From Nonomuraea rubra (lineage in GTDB: Bacteria; Actinomycetota; Actinomycetes; Streptosporangiales; Streptosporangiaceae): DNA of 64,000 nucleotides. The notes below the pieces were generated by a model. The model ran no database searches. It was not told the origin of the DNA and saw only the letters and a program-made list of their open reading frames with translations. Where the stretch lies: the NCBI RefSeq assembly GCF_014207985.1, contig NZ_JACHMI010000001.1, positions 6,307,001-6,371,000 of the forward strand. The letters run 5' to 3'. The translations under genes and the position numbers were made by a program. Positions 23,645-32,382 of this stretch are shown here, piece by piece. The number at the start of each line of letters is the position of its first letter. Position 1 is the first letter of the stretch.

Positions 23645-25057
23645 ATGCGATCGAAGCAGGCATGGGGGCTGGGGCTCGCCTCGCTGGCGTCGTTCATGAT
23701 GGCTCTGGACAGCCTGGTCGTGACGACGGCGCTGAGCACCATCCGGCAGGATCTGACGGCCTCGATCGAGGCGCTGGAGTGGGTGGTCAACGCCTACAGC
23801 CTGGCGCTGGCGGTCCTGCTGCCGACCGGAGCGGCGCTGGGTGACCGGTACGGCCGCCGCCGCGTGTTCGCGGCCGGGCTGGCGGTGTTCACCGTCGCCT
23901 CGGCGGCCTGCGCGCTGTCGCCCGGCATCGGCGCGCTGATCGTGTCCAGGGCGTTGCAGGGCGCCGGCGCCGCGATGGTGCTGCCACTGTCGCTCACCCT
24001 GGTCAGCGCGCTGTTCCCGCCTCAGGAGCGGGGCAGGGCGATGGGGCTGTACCTGGGCATCACGGGCCTGGCGACGTTCAGCGGGCCGTTCGTCGGCGGC
24101 GTCGTCGCCGAGGGGCTGGCCTGGCAGTGGATCTTCTGGCTGAACCTGCCGATCGGCCTGGTCGCGATCCTGCTCACGGTGCTGCGCGTGGACGAGAGCC
24201 GCGGCCCGGGCGGGCGGTTCGACCTGGGCGGGGTGGTGCTCGTGAGCGCGGGCGCGTTCGGCGTCGTCTGGGCCCTGGTGCGCGGGAACGCGGCGGGCTG
24301 GGGCGGCGCGGAGGTGCTGGGGGCGCTGACGCTCGGCGTCGCGCTGCTGGTCGCGTTCGTGTTCTGGGAACGGCGGGCCGAGGCGCCGATGTTGCCGATG
24401 CGGTTCTTCCGGCTGCGGGCGTTCGCCACGGCCAACCCGGCGAACTTCCTGGTGTTCGCCTCGCTGTACGGCACGATGTTCTTCCTCGCGCAGTACTTCC
24501 AGGTCGTCCACGGCGACGGGCCGCTCGTCGCCGGCCTGCGGCTGATGCCGTGGACGGCGACGCTGATGGTCTGCGCGCCGATCGCGGGCCGGCTGGCCGA
24601 CCGGGTGGGCGAGCGGGCGTTCGTGGCGGGCGGCCTGCTGCTCCAGACGCTCGGCATGGGCTGGATCGCCCTGGTCGCCGGCCCCGGCACCGGCTACCTC
24701 GAACTGCTGCCCGCGCTGATCATCGGCTCGGCCGGGCTGACCATGGCCATGCCCGCCGCGCAGAAGGCGGTGGTCGGCGCGGTGCGGCCGCACGAGATCG
24801 GGCAGGCGTCCGGCGCGTTCATGACGCTGCGGATCTTCGGCGGCGTGTTCGGCGTCGCCGTCGCGGTCGCGGTGTTCGCGAGCGCGGGCGGCTACGCCTC
24901 ACCCGAGGAGTTCAGCGCGGGCTTCGCCGCGGGCATGGGCGCGGTCACCGCGCTCGCGTTCCTCGGCCTGCTCGTCGCGCTCGGCATGCCGGGCGGCCGA
25001 CCGGCCGCCGTGGCGGCACCACCGATGACCCGTGAGAGGGAGGAAGTTCATGAGTGA
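23645..25057 (+). CDS. MFS transporter, DHA2 family (EmrB/QacA-like)
   Basis: A 470-residue membrane protein with about 14 helices. The family motifs are ASFMMALDSLVVTTALSTI in helix 1, GDRYGRRRVFAAGL (motif A) and SRALQGAGAAMVLPLSLTLV (motif B/C). It probably exports a drug or metabolite using the proton gradient; the substrate is unknown. It sits 3 bp after the ECF sigma gene and overlaps the next gene by 8 bp, so all three are co-expressed. Confidence 0.88.
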   Translation: MRSKQAWGLGLASLASFMMALDSLVVTTALSTIRQDLTASIEALEWVVNAYSLALAVLLPTGAALGDRYGRRRVFAAGLAVFTVASAACALSPGIGALIVSRALQGAGAAMVLPLSLTLVSALFPPQERGRAMGLYLGITGLATFSGPFVGGVVAEGLAWQWIFWLNLPIGLVAILLTVLRVDESRGPGGRFDLGGVVLVSAGAFGVVWALVRGNAAGWGGAEVLGALTLGVALLVAFVFWERRAEAPMLPMRFFRLRAFATANPANFLVFASLYGTMFFLAQYFQVVHGDGPLVAGLRLMPWTATLMVCAPIAGRLADRVGERAFVAGGLLLQTLGMGWIALVAGPGTGYLELLPALIIGSAGLTMAMPAAQKAVVGAVRPHEIGQASGAFMTLRIFGGVFGVAVAVAVFASAGGYASPEEFSAGFAAGMGAVTALAFLGLLVALGMPGGRPAAVAAPPMTREREEVHE

Positions 25058-25841
25058 AACGTCCCGCCCGGCGCCGCCTGCGAAGGTGGCCGGCCTGCGC
25101 GACCTGCACGTGCCCGGCGATCCGCTCGTGCTGCCGAACGTCTGGGACGCCGCCTCGGCCCGGCTGGCCGAGGCGGCCGGTTTCCCGGCGCTTGCCACGA
25201 GCAGCGCGGCCACGGCCGCGGTCCTCGGTTACGACGACGGTGAGCAGGCGCCGGCCGGCGAGGTGCTGGCCGCCGCCGCGCGGATCGTCGGCGCGGTGCG
25301 CGTGCCGGTGACGGTCGACTTCGAGCGCGGCTACGGGCTCGCGCCGGCCGAGCTGGTCGAACGGTTCGCCGCGACCGGGGCCGCCGGGCTGAACCTGGAG
25401 GATTCGCGCCCGGCGACCGGCGACCTGGTGGACGCCGCCGAGCAGGCGGACTTCCTGTCCGCGGTGCGCGAGGCCGCGGTGTCGCTGGGCGTGGACCTGG
25501 TGATCAACGCCCGTACGGACCTGTTCCTGCGCCGGCCGGTGCCACCGGAGGCGCAGCTCGCCGGCACGCTGGAACGCGGCGCGCGTTACCTCGCGGCCGG
25601 CGCGGACTGCGTCTACCCGATCGGCGCCGGGGATCCGGGGGTGATCCGGGAGCTGGCCGCGAGCGTTCCCGGGCCCGTCAACGTCGCGTACGGGAACGGG
25701 AAGCTGACGAGGGCCGAGCTGGCGGCGCTCGGCGTCGCGCGGGTGAGCTTCGGGCCGGCGTTGCAACGGCACCTGTACGGCACGTGGGGGTCCGCGATCT
25801 TCTCGGCCGTCGCCTCGGGCGAGAACCCCTTCGCGCTCTGA
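25050..25841 (+). CDS. Isocitrate lyase / PEP mutase family protein
   Basis: A 263-residue TIM-barrel enzyme of the ICL/PEPM superfamily: PLVLPNVWDAASARLAEAAG at the start, VPVTVDFERGYG at the metal site, GLNLEDS, LVINARTDLFL, and YPIGAGDPGVIREL. The lyase signature KKCGH is absent, so it is neither a true isocitrate lyase nor 2-methylisocitrate lyase. A C-C or P-C bond-forming or -breaking reaction on a small oxyacid is likely. ATG 25050 has GGGAGGAAG and overlaps the MFS stop by 8 bp. Confidence 0.82.
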   Translation: MSETSRPAPPAKVAGLRDLHVPGDPLVLPNVWDAASARLAEAAGFPALATSSAATAAVLGYDDGEQAPAGEVLAAAARIVGAVRVPVTVDFERGYGLAPAELVERFAATGAAGLNLEDSRPATGDLVDAAEQADFLSAVREAAVSLGVDLVINARTDLFLRRPVPPEAQLAGTLERGARYLAAGADCVYPIGAGDPGVIRELAASVPGPVNVAYGNGKLTRAELAALGVARVSFGPALQRHLYGTWGSAIFSAVASGENPFAL

Positions 25842-25851
25842 GCCGGGCCGG

Positions 25852-26880
25852 ATGCCGTACTCGGTGGATTCTGACCGTCCGGGGCGAGCGGCCCCGGACG
25901 CCGGTGGTGGCTGGACGCGCCGGGCGAGGTCGCCGTTCCGTACGGTGGCGGCACTGGCCATGGACGGCGTGAGCGCGTTCGCGCTGGGCGGGATCAGCGG
26001 GGGCTTCGCCTACTGTGCGCAACCGGGGCTGCCGCGGTTCGAGGTGGTGGTGTGCGCGGAGGTGCCGGGAATGGTGCGGACCGATCTCGGCCTGCCGCTG
26101 CGGGTGACCCATGGCCTGGACACGCTGGCGGAGGCGGACCTGATCATCGTGCTGCCCTCTTGCCGGGCGGCCCCGCGGCCGTCGGCGGCGGTGTCCGCGG
26201 CGCTGCGGGCCGCCTACCGGCGGGAGGCGATCATCGTCGCGTTCAGCGCCGGGGCCTACCTGCTGGCGGACGCCCGGCTGCTGGACGGGCGGCGCGCCAC
26301 CACGCACTGGAGCCTGATCGACGGCTTCGCCGCCCGGTTCCCCCAGGTGAGCGTGGTGCCGGAGGCTCTGTACGTGGACGAGGGGCGGCTCATCACGGGG
26401 GCGGGCGGCGCGGCCTGCCTCGACGTGTGCATGCACCTGCTGCGCCGCGAGCACGGCGCCGCCGTGGCCAACGCCGTCGCCCGCGAGATGGTCGCGGCGC
26501 CGCACCGGGACGGCGACCAGGCCCAGTTTCGCGACCGGCCCGTCCCGGCCGAGGGCGAGAAATCCCTGACTCCCGTCATCGACTGGCTCCTGGCCAACCT
26601 CGACCGGCCGGTCTCGATCGGGGAGCTGGCCGGCAGGGCGTTGATGAGCGAGCGCACCTTCAACCGCCGGTTCAAGGCCGTCACCGGGACGACGCCCTAC
26701 TCGTGGTTGCTGACACGGCGGCTGGAGCGGGCCGCCGAGCTCCTGGAGAGCACGGAACTGCCCGTCGAGGAGGTCGCCCGCCAGGTCGGGTACAACACTG
26801 CCGCGGTTTTCCGTCAGCAGTTCACGAAACGCCACGGGGTGGCGCCGCGGATTTATCGCCGGAAATTCCGTCAGAAATGA
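25852..26880 (+). CDS. GlxA/FtrA-like AraC-family regulator with DJ-1/PfpI domain
   Basis: A regulator of up to 342 residues. The N-terminal DJ-1/PfpI amidotransferase-like domain (about 30-205) contains IVAFSAGAYLLADARLLDGR, where the catalytic Cys of true amidotransferases is Ser-Ala, so it is a sensor rather than an enzyme. The C-terminal AraC HTH (235-340) reads PVSIGELAGRALMSERTFNR and ELPVEEVARQVGYNTAAVFR. The start is uncertain: relatives begin near TVAALAMDGV (residue 29), while ATG 25852 adds an unusual basic N-terminus. It begins 10 bp after the PEP-mutase-like gene and may be its operon mate. Confidence 0.82.
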   Translation: MPYSVDSDRPGRAAPDAGGGWTRRARSPFRTVAALAMDGVSAFALGGISGGFAYCAQPGLPRFEVVVCAEVPGMVRTDLGLPLRVTHGLDTLAEADLIIVLPSCRAAPRPSAAVSAALRAAYRREAIIVAFSAGAYLLADARLLDGRRATTHWSLIDGFAARFPQVSVVPEALYVDEGRLITGAGGAACLDVCMHLLRREHGAAVANAVAREMVAAPHRDGDQAQFRDRPVPAEGEKSLTPVIDWLLANLDRPVSIGELAGRALMSERTFNRRFKAVTGTTPYSWLLTRRLERAAELLESTELPVEEVARQVGYNTAAVFRQQFTKRHGVAPRIYRRKFRQK

Positions 26881-26881
26881 A

Positions 26882-26921
26882 GGGCCGCGCGACGGCCGGA
26901 GAATCCACCGTCGCGCGGCCC
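26882..26921. terminator. Strong bidirectional terminator hairpin
   Basis: A 14-bp perfect stem, GGGCCGCGCGACGG at 26882-26895 with CCGTCGCGCGGCCC at 26908-26921, and a 12-nt loop. It lies in the 53-bp gap between the convergent AraC regulator and secreted-protein genes, where it would terminate both. Confidence 0.85.
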
Positions 26922-26933
26922 GTCATCGCACTG

Positions 26934-27434
26934 TCACCGGCCGAGCGGCTCGGCCTGCGGAGTGGGATTCACGGGAACGTCCGGCGCCTCCTCCTCCGCG
27001 TTCAACGCAGCGAAGTGCGGATCCAGGTACGAGCCCCATCCGTAGGTGTCCGAGTAGTACAGCTGCCAGTCGACGGAGGCGTTCACCGTCTCCCAGGCGG
27101 GGTTGTCGGGATCCAGCGCGGAGGTGTGATGGTAGTAGCCGCTCCTCGGGTCGAGACAGTCTGTCCAGGTGTACCAGCCCGCCCCGAAATACATCCCCTC
27201 CCGTGCGGTGACCTGGGCGTCAGCGAAGAACAGCCGCCAGGTGTAGTTGCCGGCGGCCAGCTCGATCCGGCGTTGCACGCAGGATCCGTCCATCGAGTCG
27301 GTGGGGTAGGCCGTCAGAAACTGGGTCTTGGCGTTGTAGGCGGTCTCCGCCGCGGTGGCGGCGGCGGGTGTGGTCAGGGACAGCGTCGCGGCGAATAATC
27401 CGCCCGCGAGAGCGAGAAAACCCTTCCGTTTCAT
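26934..27434 (-). CDS. Secreted hypothetical protein
   Basis: A 166-residue exported protein I do not recognise. It begins MKRKGFLALAGGLFAATLSL and has an AAATAAE cleavage region near residue 30. The mature part is aromatic-rich (GNYTWRLFFAD, FGAGWYTWTDC, SVDWQLYYSDTYGWGSYLD) with two Cys, and has a Pro-rich acidic tail. The start ATG 27434 was chosen because GGA of the AAAGGAAG site is five bases upstream; ATG 27437 is immediately adjacent and the longer frame lacks a site. Its base composition is less GC-rich than its neighbours. Confidence 0.7.
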   Translation of the reverse strand: MKRKGFLALAGGLFAATLSLTTPAAATAAETAYNAKTQFLTAYPTDSMDGSCVQRRIELAAGNYTWRLFFADAQVTAREGMYFGAGWYTWTDCLDPRSGYYHHTSALDPDNPAWETVNASVDWQLYYSDTYGWGSYLDPHFAALNAEEEAPDVPVNPTPQAEPLGR

Positions 27435-27542
27435 CATCTTCCTTTGCTGCTCGCGAATTCTCACGGACATCGTATGAATGCCTCACGGAGCAGAAAAAGA
27501 ATGGGCGCTGCCATTGTCCGCCTGTTTCCGGCCACCCGCCCG

Positions 27543-28553
27543 TCAGCCGAAGGTGATGACCGAGCGCTTTCCCGCATGCCCGCCGGCCATGGCGTCGAGC
27601 ACCACGTTCGCATCCCGCAACCCCACCGGGGTGACCTCCGGCAGGATGCCGTGCGCGACCGAGAACGCGAGAGTGTCGCGCAGGTCGTGCGGCGACCCCG
27701 AAGGGTTGATCATGGCGTGCAGCCGGTTGAGCGCCATCGGCTGGGTGGGCAGGGTCAGCGGCTCCGGGCCGTACCCGCACAGCACGAGCATGCCGTCGGG
27801 CGCCAGGCCGGTGAGCGTCGCCGCGGCGGCCGAGGTGGACGGGGCGGCGTTGAGTATCAGGTTCGCGCCGCCGTCCCAGGCTCTGAGCGCCTCGGCCGGG
27901 TCGGTGTCGCGGGTGGCGATGAACCGCTCGGCGCCCAGTTCCCGGGCCGCGGCCTCGCCCCGGTCCGAGCGGCCGATGACGGCCACGCGGGCGCCCATGG
28001 CGACGGCGTAGCGGACCGCCAGCGCGCCGACCCCGCCCGCGCCGATGACGGCGACGCGGGAGGTGGCGGTGATCCCGGCCTGGCGCAGGCTGTTGAAGGC
28101 GGTCAGGCCCGCGCACATCAGCGGGGCCGCGGCGACCGGGTCGAGCCCGCCGGGCAGCGGGGTCACGAAGTCGGCCTTGAGCACGGCGTACTCGGCGTAC
28201 CCGCCGTCCATGACGATGCCGGTGATGCGCTTGTCGCGGCAGAGGATCTGGTCGCCGCGCGCGCAGTACTCGCAGTGGCGGCAGGAGTCGCCGAGGAACT
28301 GCGCGCCGACGGGGGTGCCGGCCTGCGGCCACGACACGCCCGGCCCGGTGGCGGTCACCACGCCGGTGATCTCGTGGCCGGGGACGACGGGGAAGCGGGC
28401 GATCGGCCAGTGGCCCTGGAGCACGTCCAGGTCCGTGTAGCAGATCCCGCAGGCGGTGATCTTGACGAGCACCTCGCCCTGTCCGGGTTCTGGCACCTCG
28501 CGCTCGGTGAGCTTGAGCGGCTCGCCGGCCGCGGTGGCTAGGGCGGAAAGCAT
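27543..28553 (-). CDS. Zinc-dependent alcohol dehydrogenase
   Basis: A 336-residue MDR-family alcohol dehydrogenase. Catalytic-zinc ligands are in TACGICYTDLDVLQGHWP and PGHEITGVV; the structural zinc cluster is CRHCEYCARGDQILC; the nucleotide site is VIGAGGVGALAVRYA. It is similar to AdhT/AdhP-type NAD-dependent enzymes acting on primary alcohols. ATG 28553 follows GAGG by ten bases. The ArsR-type gene 64 bp upstream on the same strand may be co-transcribed with it. Confidence 0.87.
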   Translation of the reverse strand: MLSALATAAGEPLKLTEREVPEPGQGEVLVKITACGICYTDLDVLQGHWPIARFPVVPGHEITGVVTATGPGVSWPQAGTPVGAQFLGDSCRHCEYCARGDQILCRDKRITGIVMDGGYAEYAVLKADFVTPLPGGLDPVAAAPLMCAGLTAFNSLRQAGITATSRVAVIGAGGVGALAVRYAVAMGARVAVIGRSDRGEAAARELGAERFIATRDTDPAEALRAWDGGANLILNAAPSTSAAAATLTGLAPDGMLVLCGYGPEPLTLPTQPMALNRLHAMINPSGSPHDLRDTLAFSVAHGILPEVTPVGLRDANVVLDAMAGGHAGKRSVITFG

Positions 28554-28617
28554 GAACGGGCAACCTCGATCTCTGTCCGGTCGGCTGCTGCCATTCAAGC
28601 GGCAGCCGCGCCGGCCG

Positions 28618-28992
28618 TCAGCGAGGCGGGCCTGGCGTGTCGCGCCCGGCCGGCCGGGCTCTCTCCCGGACGCAGGAGTCGATGACGGCCCGCAGAAGGC
28701 CGGGGAAGCGGGCGTCGAGGTCGCCGGGGCGCAGGCTGTTCATCTTGGTGGTGCCCTGGTAGTGCTGGCGGATGATGCCGGCCTCGCGCAGCACGTTGAA
28801 GTGGTGGGTGGCGGTCGAGCGGGAGACCGGCAGGTCGAAGGTGCCGCAGCTGAGGTCGTGGCCCGCAAGGGCGAGCTGGGCGATGACCGAGCGGCGGACG
28901 GGGTCGGCGACCGCCTCCATGAACTGCTGGAGGGTGACCTCTGCGACGGAGGCGTTGTCCACGGTGCGCGGGGTGGTCTTCGGGCGGGCCAC
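28618..28992 (-). CDS. ArsR-family winged-helix regulator
   Basis: A 124-residue HTH protein: LQQFMEAVADPVRRSVIAQL, then SRSTATHHFNVLREAGIIRQ (recognition helix) and the wing GTTKMNSLRPGDLDARFPGL. There is no conserved metal-binding CxC, so it is not a metal sensor of the classical type. The GTG start 28992 follows GAGGAGG; the longer open frame overlaps the TetR gene antisense-style and is not coding. It precedes the alcohol dehydrogenase gene on the same strand. Confidence 0.82.
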   Translation of the reverse strand: MARPKTTPRTVDNASVAEVTLQQFMEAVADPVRRSVIAQLALAGHDLSCGTFDLPVSRSTATHHFNVLREAGIIRQHYQGTTKMNSLRPGDLDARFPGLLRAVIDSCVRERARPAGRDTPGPPR

Positions 28993-29054
28993 GCGGGCTC
29001 CTCCTCGCGGGATCAGGGCTGGCTGGTCATGGTACGGACGGCGCGCGAGGCCGG

Positions 29055-29636
29055 CTAGGCGGGCGGCCGGTAGCGCAGGCCGTCCACGAGCAGGGTGATC
29101 ATGCGTTCGGTGTAGCCGTCGTCGCCGGGCGCGACGAGGTCCTTCATGGCGCGCAGCAGGTCGTACGGCTCGACGCCGGTACGGATGCCGCCGGTCGCGG
29201 CGGCGGCGTCGAGCAGCCCGGCCAGGACGGGCACGAAGCGCTGCCTGAAGTACTCGGGCAGGCCCTCGTAGGCGGGGTCGCCCGAGTGCAGGGCCGTCTT
29301 GAGGCCGCGCTTGGCCGCGACGAACCCGGCGAAGTGCCGCAGCCACCGGGCCAGGGCCTCGACCGGCTCGTACCGGGCGGCGAAGTCGGCGGCGGCCCGC
29401 ACGCAGTCGTCGACGTCGTGGCAGAGGACGGCGGTGATGAGGTCGGAACGTTGCGGGAAGTGGCGGTAGAGCGTGCCGGCCCCCACGCCCGCCTTGGCGG
29501 TGATCCGCCGGACGGGGGCGTCCACGCCCTCGGCCGCGAAGATCTCGGCGGCCGCGGTCAGCAGCGCGTCGAGGTTGCGCTGCACGTCGGGGCGTACGCG
29601 GCGGGCGGGCGGCTCTCCGGATGGGCGATCAGGCAT
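29055..29636 (-). CDS. TetR-family repressor
   Basis: A 193-residue TetR regulator. The HTH (residues 20-65) reads NLDALLTAAAEIFAAEGVDA, VRRITAKAGVGAGTLYRHFP. The C-terminal helical ligand domain is of the TetR_C_33/SbtR-like kind. ATG 29636 follows AAAGGGACC. It is divergent from the aldo/keto reductase, with two related palindromes in the gap, and so probably represses both genes. Confidence 0.87.
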   Translation of the reverse strand: MPDRPSGEPPARRVRPDVQRNLDALLTAAAEIFAAEGVDAPVRRITAKAGVGAGTLYRHFPQRSDLITAVLCHDVDDCVRAAADFAARYEPVEALARWLRHFAGFVAAKRGLKTALHSGDPAYEGLPEYFRQRFVPVLAGLLDAAAATGGIRTGVEPYDLLRAMKDLVAPGDDGYTERMITLLVDGLRYRPPA

Positions 29637-29655
29637 GGACGGTCCCTTTGCATTG

Positions 29656-29695
29656 CGGAACGGTGTTCCGTATTCTCGGGCTGAACGGTGTTCCG
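29656..29695. promoter_or_regulatory. Paired TetR operators
   Basis: CGGAAC-GGT-GTTCCG at 29656-29670 is a perfect dyad around a 3-bp centre. A second copy, GAAC-GGT-GTTCCG, lies at 29683-29695. The two are 25 bp apart between the divergent TetR and aldo/keto reductase genes. This is the typical arrangement for two TetR dimers repressing both promoters. Confidence 0.7.
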
Positions 29696-29748
29696 CTTTT
29701 AGTCTAGCGGCGACCCGGACCCCGTCATGCCCCATGCGAGGAGAACCC

Positions 29749-30771
29749 GTGAAGTACCGCACGCTCGGCAGGACCGGCATCAAGGTCAGCCCCTACGGGC
29801 TCGGCGCCCTGATGTTCGCCACCGCCATCGGCAACCCCGACCCCGGCGACTCGATCCGCGTCATCCACAAGGCCCTCGACGCGGGGATCAACCTCATCGA
29901 CACCGCCGACGCCTACGGCGACTCCGAGGAGATCGTGGGCAAGGCGCTCCAGGGGCGCCGCGGCAACGTCGTCCTGGCGACCAAGGTGAGCCGTCCGATG
30001 GGCGGCGACCCCAACCAGCAGGGCGCCTCCCGCCGCTGGATCATGACCGCGGTCGAGAACTCCCTGCGCCGCCTGCGGACCGACCACATCGACCTCTACC
30101 AGATCCACCGGCCGGACCCCGACACCGGCATCGAGGAGACCCTCTCCGCGCTGACCGACCTGATCCGCAGCGGCAAGGTACGCGCGATCGGCACGTCCAC
30201 GACGCCCGCCGGCGACCTCATCGAGGCCCAGTGGGTCGCCGAGCGGCGCGGCCTGGAGCGCTTCCACACCGAGCAGCCGCCCTACTCGCTGCTCGACCGC
30301 GGCATCGAGCGCGAGGTGCTGCCGGTGGCGCAGCGCTACGGGATGGGCACGCTGGTGTGGGGCCCGCTCGGGCAGGGGCTGCTCACCGGCCGCGTCCGCC
30401 TGGGCCAGGCGAACGACCTGCGCCGCGCGAGCCTGGCCAGGCACCTCACCGACGAGCGCAGGCTCGGCGCCGTCGAGCGGCTCGTCCCGCTCGCCGAGGA
30501 GGCGGGCCTGCCGATGACGCACCTGGCGATGGCGTTCGCGATCGCGCACCCCGGCGTGACCAGCGCGATCATCGGGCCGCGGACGATGAGCCACCTCGAC
30601 GACCTGCTCGCGGGGCTCGACGTCACGCTGGACGACGACCTGCTCGACCGGATCGACGAGATCGTGCCGCCCGGCACCGACGTCGGCGCGCTCGACCAGG
30701 CCTACGTGCCGCCGGCCCTGCGGAGTGCGCGCCTGCGCCGCCGGCCCGCCGACGAACGCGCCGCCGCCTGA
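29749..30771 (+). CDS. Aldo/keto reductase
   Basis: A 340-residue NADPH-dependent reductase with an (alpha/beta)8 barrel. Catalytic residues are visible as D (LIDTADAYGDSE), Y in the same motif, K (VVLATKVSRPMG) and H (LYQIHRPDP). The cofactor end motif is AIIGPRTMSHLDD. It is related to YajO/PdxI-type proteins. The start is GTG 29749 with GAGGAG six bases upstream, because the longer frame overlaps the TetR operators. It is controlled by the divergent TetR gene; the substrate aldehyde or ketone is unknown. Confidence 0.87.
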   Translation: MKYRTLGRTGIKVSPYGLGALMFATAIGNPDPGDSIRVIHKALDAGINLIDTADAYGDSEEIVGKALQGRRGNVVLATKVSRPMGGDPNQQGASRRWIMTAVENSLRRLRTDHIDLYQIHRPDPDTGIEETLSALTDLIRSGKVRAIGTSTTPAGDLIEAQWVAERRGLERFHTEQPPYSLLDRGIEREVLPVAQRYGMGTLVWGPLGQGLLTGRVRLGQANDLRRASLARHLTDERRLGAVERLVPLAEEAGLPMTHLAMAFAIAHPGVTSAIIGPRTMSHLDDLLAGLDVTLDDDLLDRIDEIVPPGTDVGALDQAYVPPALRSARLRRRPADERAAA

Positions 30772-30805
30772 CCGCTGCGCATGACCGCCAGCGGGCCGCC
30801 AGGGC

Positions 30806-32197
30806 TCATCGCGGGCGGCGCAGCCCGCGCAGGAAGGCCCACAACGGTGACCGGGCGGGCCTCTCCACCACGGGCTCGTCCACCGGCGCCTCCTCCGGGC
30901 CAGGCGTCTCGCCTTCGGCGGGGGCGCTCCTCAGGGGTTCCGGGGCGAGCTCGTACTGGATGGGCAGCGACCGCAGCGCCCGCATGAACGGCGAAGGCCG
31001 CCACGGCAGCTGATCGGCCGGGAGCGCGAGCTTCACCTTGGACATCCGCTTGAACAGCCGGTGCACGGCGATGGCGGTGATCCGGGTCGCCAGGAGCTGG
31101 CCGAGGCAGTTGTGCGGCCCCGCTCCCCAGGCCAGGTGGGCGCGGGTGGTGCGGATGGCGTGCCAGTCGATCGCCCCGGCGAAGCGCGGGTCCTGGTGGG
31201 CGGCGGCGACGGAGAGCATCACCGGGTCGCCGGGGGCGATGGTGTAGTTGCCCAGCTTCACCTCGGTGAGCGCGTAGCGGAAGGTGAGGTTGGCCATCGG
31301 CGGGTTGAGCAGGGCGACCCTGTTCACCGTCTCATCGATGGCGCCCGCCGACAGGCTCTCGCGCACGTCCGGGTTGGCGGCGACCTCGACGACCACGTTG
31401 CAGACGAGGCTGGCGGCGAAGTCCAGCAGGCCGGGCAGCATCAGCAGCTCTCGGGCCAGCTCGTCCAGCGTGATGTCCGGCTTGGCGGCGATCAGGTAGG
31501 ACGGCAGGTCGTCGCCGGGGGCCGCGCGCTTGGCGGCGCCCAGCTCGGTCATGGCGGCGTACAGCCGCTCGAACGCCGCGGCCGCCTCCGGGCCGGCGTC
31601 GATCATCCGCCAGAGGTCCATGACCACGTCCTCGCCGCGGGCGGCGGTGAAGCCGAGCATGCGGTCGGCGACCATGAGCGGGAGCGGCCGGGCGTACTGG
31701 GCGGCCAGGTCGGCCCATCCCGTGGCGCCGCCCTCCGCGAGCACGCCGATGAGGTCGTCGGCGTGGCGCACGACGGCCTTCTCCAGCCGCTGCCCCTGGG
31801 GATGGCCGTGGTCCTGGTACGGGGCCAGCGCGCTGGTCCAGGCGCGGCGCAGCTCGTTGTGGGCGGCGCCGTCCTGGAACGTCGAGTTGTTGACCTGGAA
31901 GACGGGCAGCAGCGGCCAGTCGGCCGGGATCCGGCCTTCCGCGTGCGCCTTCCACCTGTCCACGCGCTTGCTCCACGCGCCTCCGGAGTTCTGCAGGACG
32001 CGGAGCACCTCCTCGTACCCCATGACGAACCAGACCGGCACCCCGAGGAGGTCGACCGGCGCGACGGGGCCGTACACCTTGCGCAGCCGTTCGTGCACCT
32101 GTGCTGGGTTCGCGTCGTAGTCCCTGGTCAGCAGCGGCTCGGCGGTCGCCGGCGCCGGTGTCACGGGGGGTTGCTGGGGCCACGGGCCTTGGGTCAC
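30806..32197 (-). CDS. Cytochrome P450, CYP157-like, without ExxR motif
   Basis: A 463-residue P450-fold protein with the heme-ligand loop LAWGAGPHNCLGQLLATR. Two normally conserved elements are missing. The oxygen-activating acid/Thr pair of helix I is replaced (LLDFAASLVCNVV), and at the helix-K position before NPP the tetrapeptide aligned with ExxR reads RVAL. This resembles the CYP157 group of streptomycetes, known to lack ExxR and often found in conservons. No conservon genes are adjacent here. GTG 32197 was chosen from the family N-terminus (TQGPWPQQPP) and the AGAGAGGTAG site. Its catalytic ability is doubtful. Confidence 0.82.
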   Translation of the reverse strand: MTQGPWPQQPPVTPAPATAEPLLTRDYDANPAQVHERLRKVYGPVAPVDLLGVPVWFVMGYEEVLRVLQNSGGAWSKRVDRWKAHAEGRIPADWPLLPVFQVNNSTFQDGAAHNELRRAWTSALAPYQDHGHPQGQRLEKAVVRHADDLIGVLAEGGATGWADLAAQYARPLPLMVADRMLGFTAARGEDVVMDLWRMIDAGPEAAAAFERLYAAMTELGAAKRAAPGDDLPSYLIAAKPDITLDELARELLMLPGLLDFAASLVCNVVVEVAANPDVRESLSAGAIDETVNRVALLNPPMANLTFRYALTEVKLGNYTIAPGDPVMLSVAAAHQDPRFAGAIDWHAIRTTRAHLAWGAGPHNCLGQLLATRITAIAVHRLFKRMSKVKLALPADQLPWRPSPFMRALRSLPIQYELAPEPLRSAPAEGETPGPEEAPVDEPVVERPARSPLWAFLRGLRRPR

Positions 32198-32347
32198 GTG
32201 CTGAACTACCTCTCTGCTCGCTGCTCCGCCGTCACGGATCATGGAACGCGTGCTGGGAGCTTACGGCGATTTAACGGAGAAGGTGTGCAGCATCACGAAT
32301 TGTAACCAAAGGCGGGATATACAGGAAGATGTGATCTCCGCGCCGCT

Positions 32348-32375
32348 TTGGCCGTCGCAGTGCTGCGGTTAGGGT
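32348..32375 (+). promoter_or_regulatory. Promoter of the S9 peptidase gene (leaderless)
   Basis: TTGGCC at 32348-32353 and TAGGGT at 32370-32375, spaced 16 bp. The -10 hexamer ends seven bases before the ATG at 32383, and there is no ribosome site, so the mRNA probably begins at or next to the start codon. Confidence 0.5.
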
Positions 32376-32382
32376 CGAGCGC

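Noticed and set aside
31061..32305. A 414-codon Gly/Val/His-rich frame antisense to the P450 gene
   Set aside because: The P450 frame carries the heme loop and family start; the antisense frame shows only shadow composition.
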